The notes beneath the pieces were generated by a model. The model did not search any database. It saw only the letters and a list, made by a program, of their open reading frames with translations, and was not told the origin of the DNA. A stretch of DNA of 64,000 bases. Source: Burkholderia stabilis. GTDB taxonomy: Bacteria; Pseudomonadota; Gammaproteobacteria; Burkholderiales; Burkholderiaceae. Where the stretch lies: assembly GCF_001742165.1 (NCBI RefSeq), contig NZ_CP016442.1, forward strand, positions 558,001 through 622,000. The letters run 5' to 3'. The position numbers were made by a program, and so were the translations under genes. This document shows, one piece after another, positions 17,255-25,821 of this stretch. The number at the start of each line of letters is the position of its first letter. Position 1 is the stretch's first letter.

Positions 17255-19171
17255 TCACGCGCGGTGCGGCGCGACGATCCGGTGCTTCGCGATCCGCCGG
17301 TACAGCGTTGCGCGCGAGATGCCGAGCGCCTGCGCCGCCGCGTCGGGCCGCCAGCGGTGCGCGGTGAGCGCCGCGACGATGCGGCCGCGTTCGTCGTCGG
17401 GCAGCGCGCCGGCCGGGGTGCCGCCGAGCTGCGCGGCGAGGTCGGCCGGCAGATCGCGCGACGTCACGCGCGCGGCGTCGCACACGGCGCACGCATAACG
17501 CAGCACGTTGCGCAGTTGCCGCACGTTGCCGGGCCACGGGTAGGCGGCGAGCTGTTCGGCGAGCGTTGCGTCGAGCATGAGCACATGGCCGGTCGCTTGC
17601 GCTTCCTCGGCGAACACGGTGGCGATCACGTCGCGCACGTCCGCGCGCTCGCGCAGCGGCGGCAGCTCGAACGTCGCGCCGCTCAGCCGGTAGTACAGAT
17701 CTTCCCGGAACGTGCCGTCGGCAACCATCCGCGCGAGATCGCGGTGCGTCGCGCAGATCACGTCGAGATCGACGCGCACGGGTGTGTCGCTGCCGAGCGG
17801 CACGACCTCGCCGTCGGCGAGCACGCGTAACAACCGCGTCTGCAGCGCGAGCGGCATGTCGCCGATTTCATCGAGAAACAGCGTGCCGCCGTCGGCGAGC
17901 GCGATCTTGCCGCGCGCGCCATGCTTGCGCGCGCCGGTGAACGCGCCGGCCGCATAGCCGAACAGTTCGCTCTCGATCAGCGCTTCCGGCAGCGCGCCGC
18001 AGTTGACGGCGACGAACGGTCGCGCGCGCCGCGCGCCGGCGTCGTGGAGCGCGCGCGCGAATACTTCCTTCCCCGCACCGGTTTCGCCGAGCACGAGAAT
18101 CGGCAGCCGCTTGCTCGCGACGCGTAGCGCGAGTTCGGCCTGCTGTGCGATGCGCGGGTCGCTGCTGTGCAGGAACGGCGTCAGCGCGCCGACGTGGCGT
18201 GGCGCGGTGCCGGCGCGGCGCGGCGTCGTGCCGGGTTCGCGGCCGGCGCGCCGCAGCGGCGCACGCAGTCGCGCATAGAGCGGCGCGCCGGTCGCGCGCA
18301 GCCGCAGCGCGACGATTGCATCGAGCCGCGCGGCATCGCGCAGCGGCATCTCGGTCGCATCGAAAATCTCGTCGATATGACGCGGCTCGCGCAGCGCCGG
18401 CAGCGCATCGCGCGCGTGCCGGTTCGCGGCGACGATATTGCCGCATTCGTCGAACGCGATCAGCCATTCGGGTTGCGCTTCGACGTAGTGACGGTTCGGA
18501 TGCCCGAACAATATCCAGTGCTGCGCGGTGCTGTGCACGAAGTAGCCGTCCTCGATCAGCGCCGCGCTCTGCCGCACGAGCTGGTAGACGAGGCGCTGGC
18601 TGTCGCGGCCGTCGGGTGAGTGAACAGCCGACGCGTCGAGCACGCCGATCAGCTCGCCGCCCGGCGAGAAGATCGGCGCCGCGCTGCACGTGAGCGTCGT
18701 GAACGCCGCGCGAAAGTGATCGGTCTTGTGCACGGTGATCGGCGCGAGATCGGTCAGCACGCTCGCGACGCCGCAGGTACCTTCCTCGCTTTCCGACCAG
18801 CACGAGCCGATGTGCAGCCCGGCATGGCGGAAGTCGTTGCGGCGCTCGCGGTCGATCCGGTAGTCGATCGTCACGCCGTGCGCGTCGGTCAGCATCACGC
18901 AGTAGTCGGCGACGCGGATCATGTCGTGCAGCCGCGTCAGGCACTGGCCCGACGCGCGCAGGAAAGCCTCCTCCTTGTCGCGCACTTCGCGCAGCTCGGC
19001 CGCGGTCAGCACGCGCGGGCCGATCGACGAAGCGGGGTCGAGACAGTAGCGCTCCAGCGACCGTTGCCACGACGACACGAGGCGCGTGGAATCGGCCGGC
19101 GCGGGCAGGCGCCCGGCGAGCGCGCCGAGCACTCGGTCGGCGTGCTGGGCCTGGGGGACGGCGTAGGGCAT
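17255..19171 (-). CDS. acoR: Sigma-54-dependent acetoin catabolism activator AcoR
   Basis: A 638-residue enhancer-binding protein starting at the ATG at 19171 (GGAGCC about 8 bases upstream). The N-terminal sensory region contains a GAF domain (about 60-210, with GSCWSESEEGTCGVASVLTD) typical of AcoR. The central AAA+ domain has Walker A GETGAGKE, the sigma-54 contact loop GAFTGA and GGTLFLDEIGDM. The C-terminus has a Fis-type helix-turn-helix (PDAAAQALGISRATLYRRI). It is divergent from acoX, and a sigma-54 promoter and inverted repeats lie in the gap, so it very probably activates the aco operon in response to acetoin or a related diol. Confidence 0.9.
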   Translation of the reverse strand: MPYAVPQAQHADRVLGALAGRLPAPADSTRLVSSWQRSLERYCLDPASSIGPRVLTAAELREVRDKEEAFLRASGQCLTRLHDMIRVADYCVMLTDAHGVTIDYRIDRERRNDFRHAGLHIGSCWSESEEGTCGVASVLTDLAPITVHKTDHFRAAFTTLTCSAAPIFSPGGELIGVLDASAVHSPDGRDSQRLVYQLVRQSAALIEDGYFVHSTAQHWILFGHPNRHYVEAQPEWLIAFDECGNIVAANRHARDALPALREPRHIDEIFDATEMPLRDAARLDAIVALRLRATGAPLYARLRAPLRRAGREPGTTPRRAGTAPRHVGALTPFLHSSDPRIAQQAELALRVASKRLPILVLGETGAGKEVFARALHDAGARRARPFVAVNCGALPEALIESELFGYAAGAFTGARKHGARGKIALADGGTLFLDEIGDMPLALQTRLLRVLADGEVVPLGSDTPVRVDLDVICATHRDLARMVADGTFREDLYYRLSGATFELPPLRERADVRDVIATVFAEEAQATGHVLMLDATLAEQLAAYPWPGNVRQLRNVLRYACAVCDAARVTSRDLPADLAAQLGGTPAGALPDDERGRIVAALTAHRWRPDAAAQALGISRATLYRRIAKHRIVAPHRA

Positions 19172-19262
19172 GGTCGGCTCCGGTTCCGTACGGCGGGGAA
19201 TTCGATGTTCTTGTAGCACATCCGCTTCGGCGGATCACATTGCATCGCAGCACGCAGAAGGC

Positions 19263-19314
19263 GTGAGACGTTCGTCTCACCGGTATCGCGGCGCGTCTCG
19301 CACGGTTGAGACAC
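19263..19314. promoter_or_regulatory. Candidate AcoR upstream activating sites
   Basis: GTGAGACG-TT-CGTCTCAC (19263-19280) is a perfect 8-bp inverted repeat. It is followed by CGTCTC-GCACGGTT-GAGACACG (19294-19314), where the same GTCTC/GAGAC arms face the other way around an 8-base spacer. Both share the GAGAC word. Position upstream of the sigma-54 promoter and next to acoR suggests AcoR binding; the exact operator is inferred. Confidence 0.55.
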
Positions 19315-19558
19315 GCGAACGCGCGGTACGCGACAGTCGTTCGGCAGGCGGCGGCATGCGCACTGCCGCGATGCCGCTGGGTTTGCGGGCAGCGTGGCGC
19401 GACGGAGCAGGTGTCGCGACGATCGCGCTGCGGTACAGAACACGTGAGACGCGCGGGCCGATTCTTCGCGCGCTGCGTCGTCGCGGCAGCGAATCCGGAA
19501 TACGCGCATGCCCGCCGCGCCAGCATGCGCGCGGGTTTCGCGGTCATCGCACGCACGA

Positions 19559-19574
19559 TGGCACGCCGCTTGCA
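19559..19574 (+). promoter_or_regulatory. Sigma-54 promoter of the aco operon
   Basis: TGGCACG (19559-19565), four bases, then TTGCA (19570-19574) match the sigma-54 -24/-12 consensus TGGCACG-N4-TTGCW at every defined position, with GG and GC 12 bp apart. Transcription would start near 19585, about 120 bases before acoX. Confidence 0.85.
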
Positions 19575-19707
19575 GAGATCACGGACAAGTCGGCGCGGTT
19601 GCGTCGGCGACGACGATCCGCCGCCCGTCGATGGCAGCGGACGACACAGGCAGGGCCGCAGCAGGCGCGAATGTGCCGCTGCCGGTCCACTGGATGGAGA
19701 CAAATCC

Positions 19708-20766
19708 GTGACGACGCCCGTTACCGTCGGTGTAATCGCGAACCCCGCCTCGGGGCGCGACATTCGCCGCCTTACGACGCATGCATCCGTGTTCCCGACG
19801 GCCGAGAAAGCGAACATGATCGTGCGCCTGCTGGCCGGCCTCGGCGCGATGGGCGTCGAGCGCGTGCTGACGCTGCGAGACCGGACGGGCATCGCGACGC
19901 TGCTGCTGCGCGCGCTCGACACGCATCGTGCGGTCGCGCCGCACGAGCGCTGGCCCGAAGTCGAATTCGTCGACCTGCCGATCACCGATACCGTCGCCGA
20001 CACGCAGGCCGGCGCTGCATACCTGCACCGGATGGAAGTCGCGCTGATCGTCGTGCTCGGCGGCGACGGCACCCATCGCGCGGTGGCCGCGCACTGCGGC
20101 GCGACGCCGCTCGTCGCGCTGTCCACCGGCACCAACAATGCGTTTCCCGAACACCGCGAGGCGACCGTCGCAGGCGTCGCGGCGGGGCTAGCCGCGACCG
20201 GCGCGGTGCCGGCCGAGATCGCGTTCGTGCGCAACAAGCGGCTCGTCGTGCGCTGCGTGGCTGGCGCGCAGCCGGGCCGCGAGGAGATCGCGCTCGTCGA
20301 CGTGTGCGCCGCGCGGCAGCGCTTCATCGGTGCGCGCGCGATCTCGGGGTCCGACGACATCGACGCGCTCTACCTGACCTTCGCGGAACCGGACGGCATC
20401 GGCCTGTCCGCGCTCGGCGGCGCGTGGGCGCCGCTCGAGCGCAGTGCGCCGCACGGGCTCGCGATGCGTTTCGCGGCCGATGGCAAGACGGCCGGCACGC
20501 CGCTCGTCGCGCCGATTGCGCCGGGCCGCGTCGATCGCGTCGTGATGCGCAGCTGCGAGCGGCTCGAGCCGGGCGCATGGCAGGCGATCCCGTTCGAGCG
20601 CGGCACGCTCGCGTTCGACGGCGAGCGCGAGATCGAAGTCGCACGCGGCGACCGCTACGAGATTTCGCTCGACTGGCGCGGCCCGCTGACGGTCGACGTC
20701 GGCCGCACGCTGCGCTACGCGTCTTCACGGCAATTGCTGCGCGATGCCGGCGCATGGCACGACTGA
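19708..20766 (+). CDS. acoX: AcoX, NAD-kinase-like acetoin catabolism protein
   Basis: A 352-residue member of the AcoX/ATP-NAD kinase-like family. The GTG at 19708 is preferred: GGAGA lies 8 bases before it and the next residues (TTPVTVGVIANPASGRDIRR) begin the conserved fold. The upstream open frame to 19306 crosses the sigma-54 promoter and is not coding. Kinase-like motifs are VLGGDGTHRAVAAHCGATPL (GGDG nucleotide site) and ALSTGTNNAFPEHREATVAG. AcoX is found as the first gene of many proteobacterial aco operons but is not part of the dehydrogenase complex and its reaction is not established. It is followed 59 bp later by the short-chain dehydrogenase. Confidence 0.85.
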   Translation: MTTPVTVGVIANPASGRDIRRLTTHASVFPTAEKANMIVRLLAGLGAMGVERVLTLRDRTGIATLLLRALDTHRAVAPHERWPEVEFVDLPITDTVADTQAGAAYLHRMEVALIVVLGGDGTHRAVAAHCGATPLVALSTGTNNAFPEHREATVAGVAAGLAATGAVPAEIAFVRNKRLVVRCVAGAQPGREEIALVDVCAARQRFIGARAISGSDDIDALYLTFAEPDGIGLSALGGAWAPLERSAPHGLAMRFAADGKTAGTPLVAPIAPGRVDRVVMRSCERLEPGAWQAIPFERGTLAFDGEREIEVARGDRYEISLDWRGPLTVDVGRTLRYASSRQLLRDAGAWHD

Positions 20767-20825
20767 GCCCCCGTTTTCCCGAACGACATTTCGATATCCA
20801 TATCGATCATCAAGGAGACATCGCC

Positions 20826-21602
20826 ATGACAACCCCACTCGAAGGACAGGTCGCCATCGTCACGGGCGGCGCGCGCGGCATCGGCCGCGGCATTGCGCTG
20901 ACGCTCGCCGGCGCGGGCGCCGACATCCTGCTGGCCGACCTGCTCGACGACGCGCTCGACGCCACCGCGCGCGAGGTGCGCGCGCTCGGCCGCCGGGCGG
21001 CGGTCGCGAAGGTCGACGTCACGCAGGCCGCGCAGGTCGACGCGATGGTCGCGCAGGCGCTCGCCGAACTCGGCCGGCTCGACATCCTCGTGAATTGCGC
21101 GGGCGTGATCAGCATTCATCCGGTCGAGGCGCTCACCGAACGCGACTGGGATTTCGTGATGGACGTGAACGCGAAGGGCACGTTTCTCGGCTGCCGCGCA
21201 GCGATCGCGCCGCTGAAGGCGCAGGGCCGCGGCCGGATCATCAACGTCGCGTCGATCGCCGGCAAGGAAGGCTTTCCGAATCTCGCCCATTACAGCGCGT
21301 CGAAATTCGCGGTCGTCGGTTTCACGAACGCGCTCGCGAAGGAGCTTGCGCGCGACGGCGTGACCGTCAACGCGATCTGCCCCGGCATCGTGCGCACCTA
21401 CATGTGGGACCGGCTGTCCGACGAATGGAAGGCCGACGGCGAATCGGTCGAGGCGTCGTGGCAGCGGCACCAGCTGACGCTGATTCCGCAAGGCCGTGCG
21501 CAGACGCCCGAAGACATGGGCCGGCTCGCGCTGTTCTTCGCGACGATGGACAACGTGACCGGCCAGGCCGTGAACGTCGACGGCGGCTTCACGTTCCACT
21601 AA
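20826..21602 (+). CDS. SDR-family oxidoreductase (acetoin/2,3-butanediol dehydrogenase-like)
   Basis: A 258-residue classical short-chain dehydrogenase with AAGGAGAC before the ATG at 20826. It has the cofactor motif TGGARGIGRGIAL (about 14-26), the structural NCAGV, the catalytic Ser in NVASIAGKEG, and Tyr-X-X-X-Lys in HYSASKFAVVGF, ending in VTGQAVNVDGGFTFH. Position between acoX and acoA suggests it oxidises 2,3-butanediol to acetoin (or the reverse), feeding the acetoin dehydrogenase. SDR sequence alone does not fix the substrate, so the assignment rests on context. Confidence 0.85.
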   Translation: MTTPLEGQVAIVTGGARGIGRGIALTLAGAGADILLADLLDDALDATAREVRALGRRAAVAKVDVTQAAQVDAMVAQALAELGRLDILVNCAGVISIHPVEALTERDWDFVMDVNAKGTFLGCRAAIAPLKAQGRGRIINVASIAGKEGFPNLAHYSASKFAVVGFTNALAKELARDGVTVNAICPGIVRTYMWDRLSDEWKADGESVEASWQRHQLTLIPQGRAQTPEDMGRLALFFATMDNVTGQAVNVDGGFTFH

Positions 21603-21679
21603 CGGCCGCAGGCCGTGCAATCCGTCGCCACGGCACCGCCGCGGCGGCATTCGCAGTCAGACCTACCCAGGAGACACAC

Positions 21680-22663
21680 ATGACCGTTTCGACCCAGCTC
21701 AGCAGGGGCAAGCTGCTGGACGCATACCGGCTGATGCGCACGATCCGCGAATTCGAGGAGCGCCTGCACGTCGAGTTCGCGACCGGCGAGATCCCCGGCT
21801 TCGTTCACCTGTACGCGGGCGAGGAGGCGTCCGCGGTCGGCACGATCCTGCACCTCGGCCTCGACGACTACGTCGCGACCACGCACCGCGGTCACGGCCA
21901 TTGCATCGCGAAGGGCGTCGACGTGCACGGAATGATGGCCGAGATCTACGGCAAGAAAACCGGCGTCTGCCACGGCAAGGGCGGCTCGATGCACATCGCC
22001 GACCTGTCGATGGGGATGCTCGGTGCGAACGGGATCGTCGGCGCGGGCGGCCCGCTCGTGTGCGGCGCGGCGCTCGCGGCGAAGCACCGGAAGACGGGCG
22101 GCGTCGGCGTGTGCTTCTTCGGCGACGGCGCGTCGAACCAGGGCGTGATCTTCGAATCGATGAACCTCGCGTCGGTGTGGCGGCTGCCGGCGATCTTCGT
22201 GGCCGAGAACAACGGTTATGCGGAAGCGACGTCGTCGAGCTGGTCGGTCGCCACCGACAACATCGCCGATCGTGCGAACGGGTTCGGGATGCCGGGCGTG
22301 ATCGTCGACGGCTTCGACTTCTTCGCGGTGCACGAAGCACTCGGCGAAGCCGTCGAACGCGCGCGCAACGGCGGCGGCCCGACGCTCGTCGAGGTGAAGT
22401 TCACGCGGTATTTCGGCCATTTCGAAGGCGATGCGCAGACTTACCGCGCGCCGGGCGAGGTGCAGAAGTTGCGCGACGAGAAGGACTGCCTGAAGCGCTT
22501 CGAGACGCGCGTCGTGCGCGCCGAAGCACTGACGACCGCCGATCTGCGTGAGGTCGACGCACAGGTGAAGGCGCTGATCGACGACGCGGTCGCGCAGGCG
22601 AAGGCCGCGCCGGTGCCGGATGCCGCCGACCTGCTGACCGACGTCTACGTGTCGTACCCGTGA
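21680..22663 (+). CDS. acoA: Acetoin:2,6-DCPIP oxidoreductase alpha subunit (TPP-dependent E1 alpha)
   Basis: A 327-residue E1-alpha of the 2-oxo acid dehydrogenase type. The start at 21680 follows AGGAGAC; the frame runs open upstream without a better start. Motifs are YAGEEASAVGTILHL, HRGHGHCIAKGVD, HGKGGSMHIADLSMGMLGAN and the TPP-Mg site GDGASNQGVIFESMNLAS...NNGYAEAT. With AcoB it forms the thiamine-dependent enzyme that cleaves acetoin into acetaldehyde and a hydroxyethyl group passed to lipoyl-AcoC. acoB starts 54 bp downstream with the same type of ribosome site. Confidence 0.92.
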   Translation: MTVSTQLSRGKLLDAYRLMRTIREFEERLHVEFATGEIPGFVHLYAGEEASAVGTILHLGLDDYVATTHRGHGHCIAKGVDVHGMMAEIYGKKTGVCHGKGGSMHIADLSMGMLGANGIVGAGGPLVCGAALAAKHRKTGGVGVCFFGDGASNQGVIFESMNLASVWRLPAIFVAENNGYAEATSSSWSVATDNIADRANGFGMPGVIVDGFDFFAVHEALGEAVERARNGGGPTLVEVKFTRYFGHFEGDAQTYRAPGEVQKLRDEKDCLKRFETRVVRAEALTTADLREVDAQVKALIDDAVAQAKAAPVPDAADLLTDVYVSYP

Positions 22664-22717
22664 GCGCGCGCTGATCCAGCAGCCGGCACGGCGAACCGAA
22701 TATTCCAGGAGACAGAC

Positions 22718-23722
22718 ATGGCAAGGAAGATCACTTATTCGCAGGCGATCAACGAGGCGCTCGCGCAGGAGATGGCGCGCGACGACAGCGTGATCGTGAT
22801 GGGCGAGGACAACGCGGGCGGCGCGGGTGCGCCGGGCGAGGACGACGCATGGGGCGGCGTGCTCGGCGTGACGAAGGGGCTGTTCCACAAGTTTCCGGGC
22901 CGCGTGCTCGATACGCCGCTCTCCGAAGGCGGCTACATCGGCGCGGCGGTCGGCGCGGCCGCGTGCGGGATGCGCCCGGTCGCGGAGCTGATGTTCATCG
23001 ATTTCATGGGCGTGTGCTTCGACCAGATCTTCAACCAGGCCGCGAAATTCCGCTACATGTTCGGCGGCAAGGCGGTGACGCCGGTCGTGATTCGCGCGAT
23101 GTACGGCGCCGGGCTGCGCGCGGCCGCGCAGCACTCGCAGATGCTCACGTCGCTGTTCACGCACATCCCGGGGCTGAAGGTCGTGTGCCCGTCGACGCCG
23201 TACGACGCGAAAGGGCTGCTGATCCAGGCGATCCGCGACAACGATCCCGTGATTTTCCTCGAACACAAGCTGCTTTATACGCGCGAAGGCGACGTGCCGG
23301 AGGAGTCCTATGCGATTCCGTTCGGCGAGGCGAACGTGATGCGAGACGGCGACGACGCGACGATCGTCACGTACGGCCGGATGGTGCATCTCGCGATGGA
23401 CGCGGCCGCGAAGCTCGCGAAGGACGGCATCCAGGTCGACGTGATCGACCTGCGCACGACGTCGCCGCTCGACGAGGACACGATCCTCGAAAGCGCGGCG
23501 CGCACCGGGCGCGTGGTGGTGGTCGACGAGGCGAACCCGCGCTGCTCGATCGCGACCGACATCGCCGCGCTCGTCGCGCAGCGCGCGTTCCGGGCGCTCA
23601 AGGCGCCGATCGAGCTCGTGACCGCGCCGCACACGCCCGCGCCGTTCGCGAGCGTGCTGGAAGACCTGTACATCCCGTCCGCCGATGCGATTGCGCAGGC
23701 GGTCCTGAAGACGAGGAGCTGA
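22718..23722 (+). CDS. acoB: Acetoin:2,6-DCPIP oxidoreductase beta subunit (E1 beta)
   Basis: A 334-residue transketolase-like E1-beta. It shows KITYSQAINEALAQEMARD, VIVMGEDNAGG (TPP contact Glu), TPLSEGGYIGAAVGAA, FGGKAVTPVVIRAMYGAG and the C-terminal transketolase domain with VDVIDLRTTSPLDEDTILES and VVVDEANPRCS. It pairs with AcoA in the acetoin dehydrogenase heterotetramer. AGGAGACAGAC precedes the ATG and acoC begins 4 bases after its stop, so the genes are tightly coupled. Confidence 0.93.
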   Translation: MARKITYSQAINEALAQEMARDDSVIVMGEDNAGGAGAPGEDDAWGGVLGVTKGLFHKFPGRVLDTPLSEGGYIGAAVGAAACGMRPVAELMFIDFMGVCFDQIFNQAAKFRYMFGGKAVTPVVIRAMYGAGLRAAAQHSQMLTSLFTHIPGLKVVCPSTPYDAKGLLIQAIRDNDPVIFLEHKLLYTREGDVPEESYAIPFGEANVMRDGDDATIVTYGRMVHLAMDAAAKLAKDGIQVDVIDLRTTSPLDEDTILESAARTGRVVVVDEANPRCSIATDIAALVAQRAFRALKAPIELVTAPHTPAPFASVLEDLYIPSADAIAQAVLKTRS

Positions 23723-23726
23723 CACG

Positions 23727-24842
23727 ATGTCGATTCACATGATCACGATGCCCAAGTGGGGGCTGTCGATGGAGCAGGGGCAGATCAACGGCTGGCTGAA
23801 GGCGATCGGCGAACGCGTGACGAAGGGCGACGAAGTGCTCGACGTCGAGACCGACAAGATCTCGTCGGGCGTCGAATGCGCGTTCGACGGCACGCTGCGC
23901 CGGCAGGTCGCGCAGGAAGGCGAAACGCTGCCGGTCGGCGCGCTGCTGGGCGTCGTCGCGGCGGCCGAGGCGAGCGATGCCGACATCGACGCGGCGATCG
24001 CCGAGTTCCAGCGCGATTTCGTGCCGAGCGCGGCCGCCGACGAAGCGACCGGCCCGCAGCCCGAGAAGGCGCAGATCGGCGGCCGCACGGTGCGCTTCCT
24101 GAAGCTCGGCGACGGCGCGGGCACGCCCGCCGTGCTGATCCACGGCTTCGGCGGCGACCTGAACAACTGGCTGTTCAATCATGCGGACCTCGCTGCGCAC
24201 CGGCCCGTGTGGGCACTCGACTTGCCCGGTCACGGCGAATCGGGCAAGGCGGTCGAGACGGGCAGCCTCGACGAACTGGCCGACGCGGTGCTCGCGCTGC
24301 TCGATGCGCAGCACATCGAGCGCGCGCACCTGATCGGCCATTCGATGGGCGGCGCGGTCGCGATGGCGGCGGCCGAGCGCGCGCCGCAACGCGTCGCGTC
24401 GCTGACGCTGATCGCGAGCGCGGGGCTCGGCGCCGACATCAACCGCGCCTACATCGACGGTTTCGTCGCCGGCAACAGTCGCAACACGCTGAAGCCGCAT
24501 CTCGGCGCGCTGTTCGCGGACAACGCGCTCGTGACGCGGCAGCTCGTCGAGGATCTCGTCAAGTACAAGCGGCTCGAGGGCGTGCAGGCCGCGCTGGAGA
24601 AGATCGCGAACGCCGCGTTCGACGGCGCGGCGCAGCGGCGCGTGTTCCGCGACCGGCTCGCGTCGCTCGCGCCGCGCACGCTCGTGATCTGGGGCGAGCG
24701 CGACCAGGTGATTCCCGCGCAGCATGCGCAGGGTTTGCCGGACGGCGTGCGTGCCGAGGTGATCGCCGGCAGCGGGCACATGGTGCAGATGGAGGCGGCC
24801 GCCGACGTGAACCGCCTGATCGTCGCCTTTCTCGGAGACTGA
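23727..24842 (+). CDS. acoC: Dihydrolipoamide acetyltransferase AcoC (lipoyl domain + alpha/beta hydrolase fold)
   Basis: A 371-residue E2 of the acetoin system. Residues 1-80 form a lipoyl domain with the lipoylated Lys in [12 protein letters not shown] (about Lys44). After a linker, residues 120-371 have an alpha/beta-hydrolase fold, not the usual catalytic CAT domain: [16 protein letters not shown], nucleophile elbow [10 protein letters not shown] (Ser about 205) and the late His in GSGHMVQME. This lipoyl-hydrolase fusion is the normal architecture of AcoC. It forms acetyl-CoA from the acetyl-lipoyl intermediate. It starts 4 bp after acoB, and the lipoyl synthase gene starts 2 bp after its stop. 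Confidence 0.93.
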   Translation: MSIHMITMPKWGLSMEQGQINGWLKAIGERVTKGDEVLDVETDKISSGVECAFDGTLRRQVAQEGETLPVGALLGVVAAAEASDADIDAAIAEFQRDFVPSAAADEATGPQPEKAQIGGRTVRFLKLGDGAGTPAVLIHGFGGDLNNWLFNHADLAAHRPVWALDLPGHGESGKAVETGSLDELADAVLALLDAQHIERAHLIGHSMGGAVAMAAAERAPQRVASLTLIASAGLGADINRAYIDGFVAGNSRNTLKPHLGALFADNALVTRQLVEDLVKYKRLEGVQAALEKIANAAFDGAAQRRVFRDRLASLAPRTLVIWGERDQVIPAQHAQGLPDGVRAEVIAGSGHMVQMEAAADVNRLIVAFLGD

Positions 24843-24844
24843 CG

Positions 24845-25810
24845 ATGGCCGCCGCGCTCGAACGACCCAGCCTCACGGCGCTCGGCCAGCCGGGCGCGAG
24901 AAGCCGCGACAAGCTCGCGCGCATTCCGGTGCGCGTCGAGCCCGCGGCCGGCACGGCGCTGCCGAAGCCGCCGTGGCTGCACGCACGGCCGATGATGAGC
25001 GCGGCGGTCGCCGACATGGCGGCCGTGCTGCGCGAGCACCGGCTGCATTCCGTCTGCGAGGAGGCGATGTGCCCGAACATCGGCGAATGCTTCGCGCAGC
25101 GCACCGCGACCTTCATGATCATGGGCGGGCTGTGCACGCGGCGCTGCCCGTTCTGCGATGTCGCGCACGGCCGTCCCGAGCCGCTCGATCCCGACGAGCC
25201 CGCGCGGCTGGCCGACGCGGCCGCGGCGCTCGGGCTGCGCTACGTCGTGATCACGTCGGTGGACCGTGACGACCTGCGCGACGGCGGCGCCGCGCATTTC
25301 GCCGCATGCATCGCGGCGGTGCGCGCGAGCGTGCCGGGCATCGGCGTCGAGGTGCTGATGCCGGATTTCCGGGGCCGCGTCGCGCGTGCGCTCGATGCGT
25401 TGTCGCCGGCATGGCCGGACGTGTTCAACCACAACATCGAGACGGTGCCGTCGCTGTATCGCGCGGCGCGCCCGGGCGCCGACTATCGCGGCTCGCTCGA
25501 ACTGCTCGCGCAGGCGAAGCGCGCGCGGCCGTCGCTGGCGACGAAATCGGGGTTGATGCTCGGGCTCGGCGAATGCGACGACGAGGTGCGCGACACATTG
25601 CGCGACCTGCGCGCGCACGACGTCGACGTGGTGACGCTCGGCCAGTATCTCGCGCCGTCCGCGCATCATCTGCCGGTGCGCCGTTACGTGAGCCCGGACG
25701 CATTCGCCGCGTGGCGCGCCGAGGCGTTGACGCTCGGTTTCAGGGAAGTGGTGGCCGGCCCGCTCGTGCGGTCGTCGTATCACGCGGCCGACGTGCTGGA
25801 GGACGCGTAG
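24845..25810 (+). CDS. lipA: Lipoyl synthase of the aco operon (LipA paralog)
   Basis: A 321-residue radical SAM enzyme that inserts two sulfurs into octanoyl-protein. Both clusters are present: auxiliary C71-X4-C76-X5-C82 ([12 protein letters not shown]) and radical SAM C97-X3-C101-X2-C104 (CTRRCPFC). The C-terminal RSSYHA serine ligand is kept. Start ATG at 24845 is two bases after the acoC stop, so translation is coupled. Burkholderia carries its housekeeping lipA next to lipB elsewhere; this copy probably serves lipoylation of AcoC. No dihydrolipoamide dehydrogenase (E3) follows; that subunit must be shared with other complexes. The next gene is convergent, 11 bp away. Confidence 0.9.
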   Translation: MAAALERPSLTALGQPGARSRDKLARIPVRVEPAAGTALPKPPWLHARPMMSAAVADMAAVLREHRLHSVCEEAMCPNIGECFAQRTATFMIMGGLCTRRCPFCDVAHGRPEPLDPDEPARLADAAAALGLRYVVITSVDRDDLRDGGAAHFAACIAAVRASVPGIGVEVLMPDFRGRVARALDALSPAWPDVFNHNIETVPSLYRAARPGADYRGSLELLAQAKRARPSLATKSGLMLGLGECDDEVRDTLRDLRAHDVDVVTLGQYLAPSAHHLPVRRYVSPDAFAAWRAEALTLGFREVVAGPLVRSSYHAADVLEDA

Positions 25811-25821
25811 CGGGCCGCGCG

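Larger units (their letters stand above)
19172..19707. other. acoR-acoX divergent regulatory region
   Basis: This 536-bp gap has no convincing gene. It contains two GTGAGAC/GTCTC inverted repeats (19263-19314), a further single GTGAGACG (19444-19451), the sigma-54 promoter at 19559-19574 and a leader of about 120 bases before the acoX GTG. The roughly 250-300 bp between repeats and promoter fits enhancer-type activation with DNA looping. Confidence 0.7.

Noticed and set aside
19306..19707. Longer acoX starting at 19306
   Set aside because: The upstream part would overlap the sigma-54 promoter and the activating repeats, lacks a ribosome site and reads as low-complexity. The GTG at 19708 has GGAGA and the conserved start.
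17255..25810. aco block as a recent horizontally acquired island
   Set aside because: No integrase, tRNA, direct repeats or change in base or codon use is visible at its borders. The block looks native to the genus.
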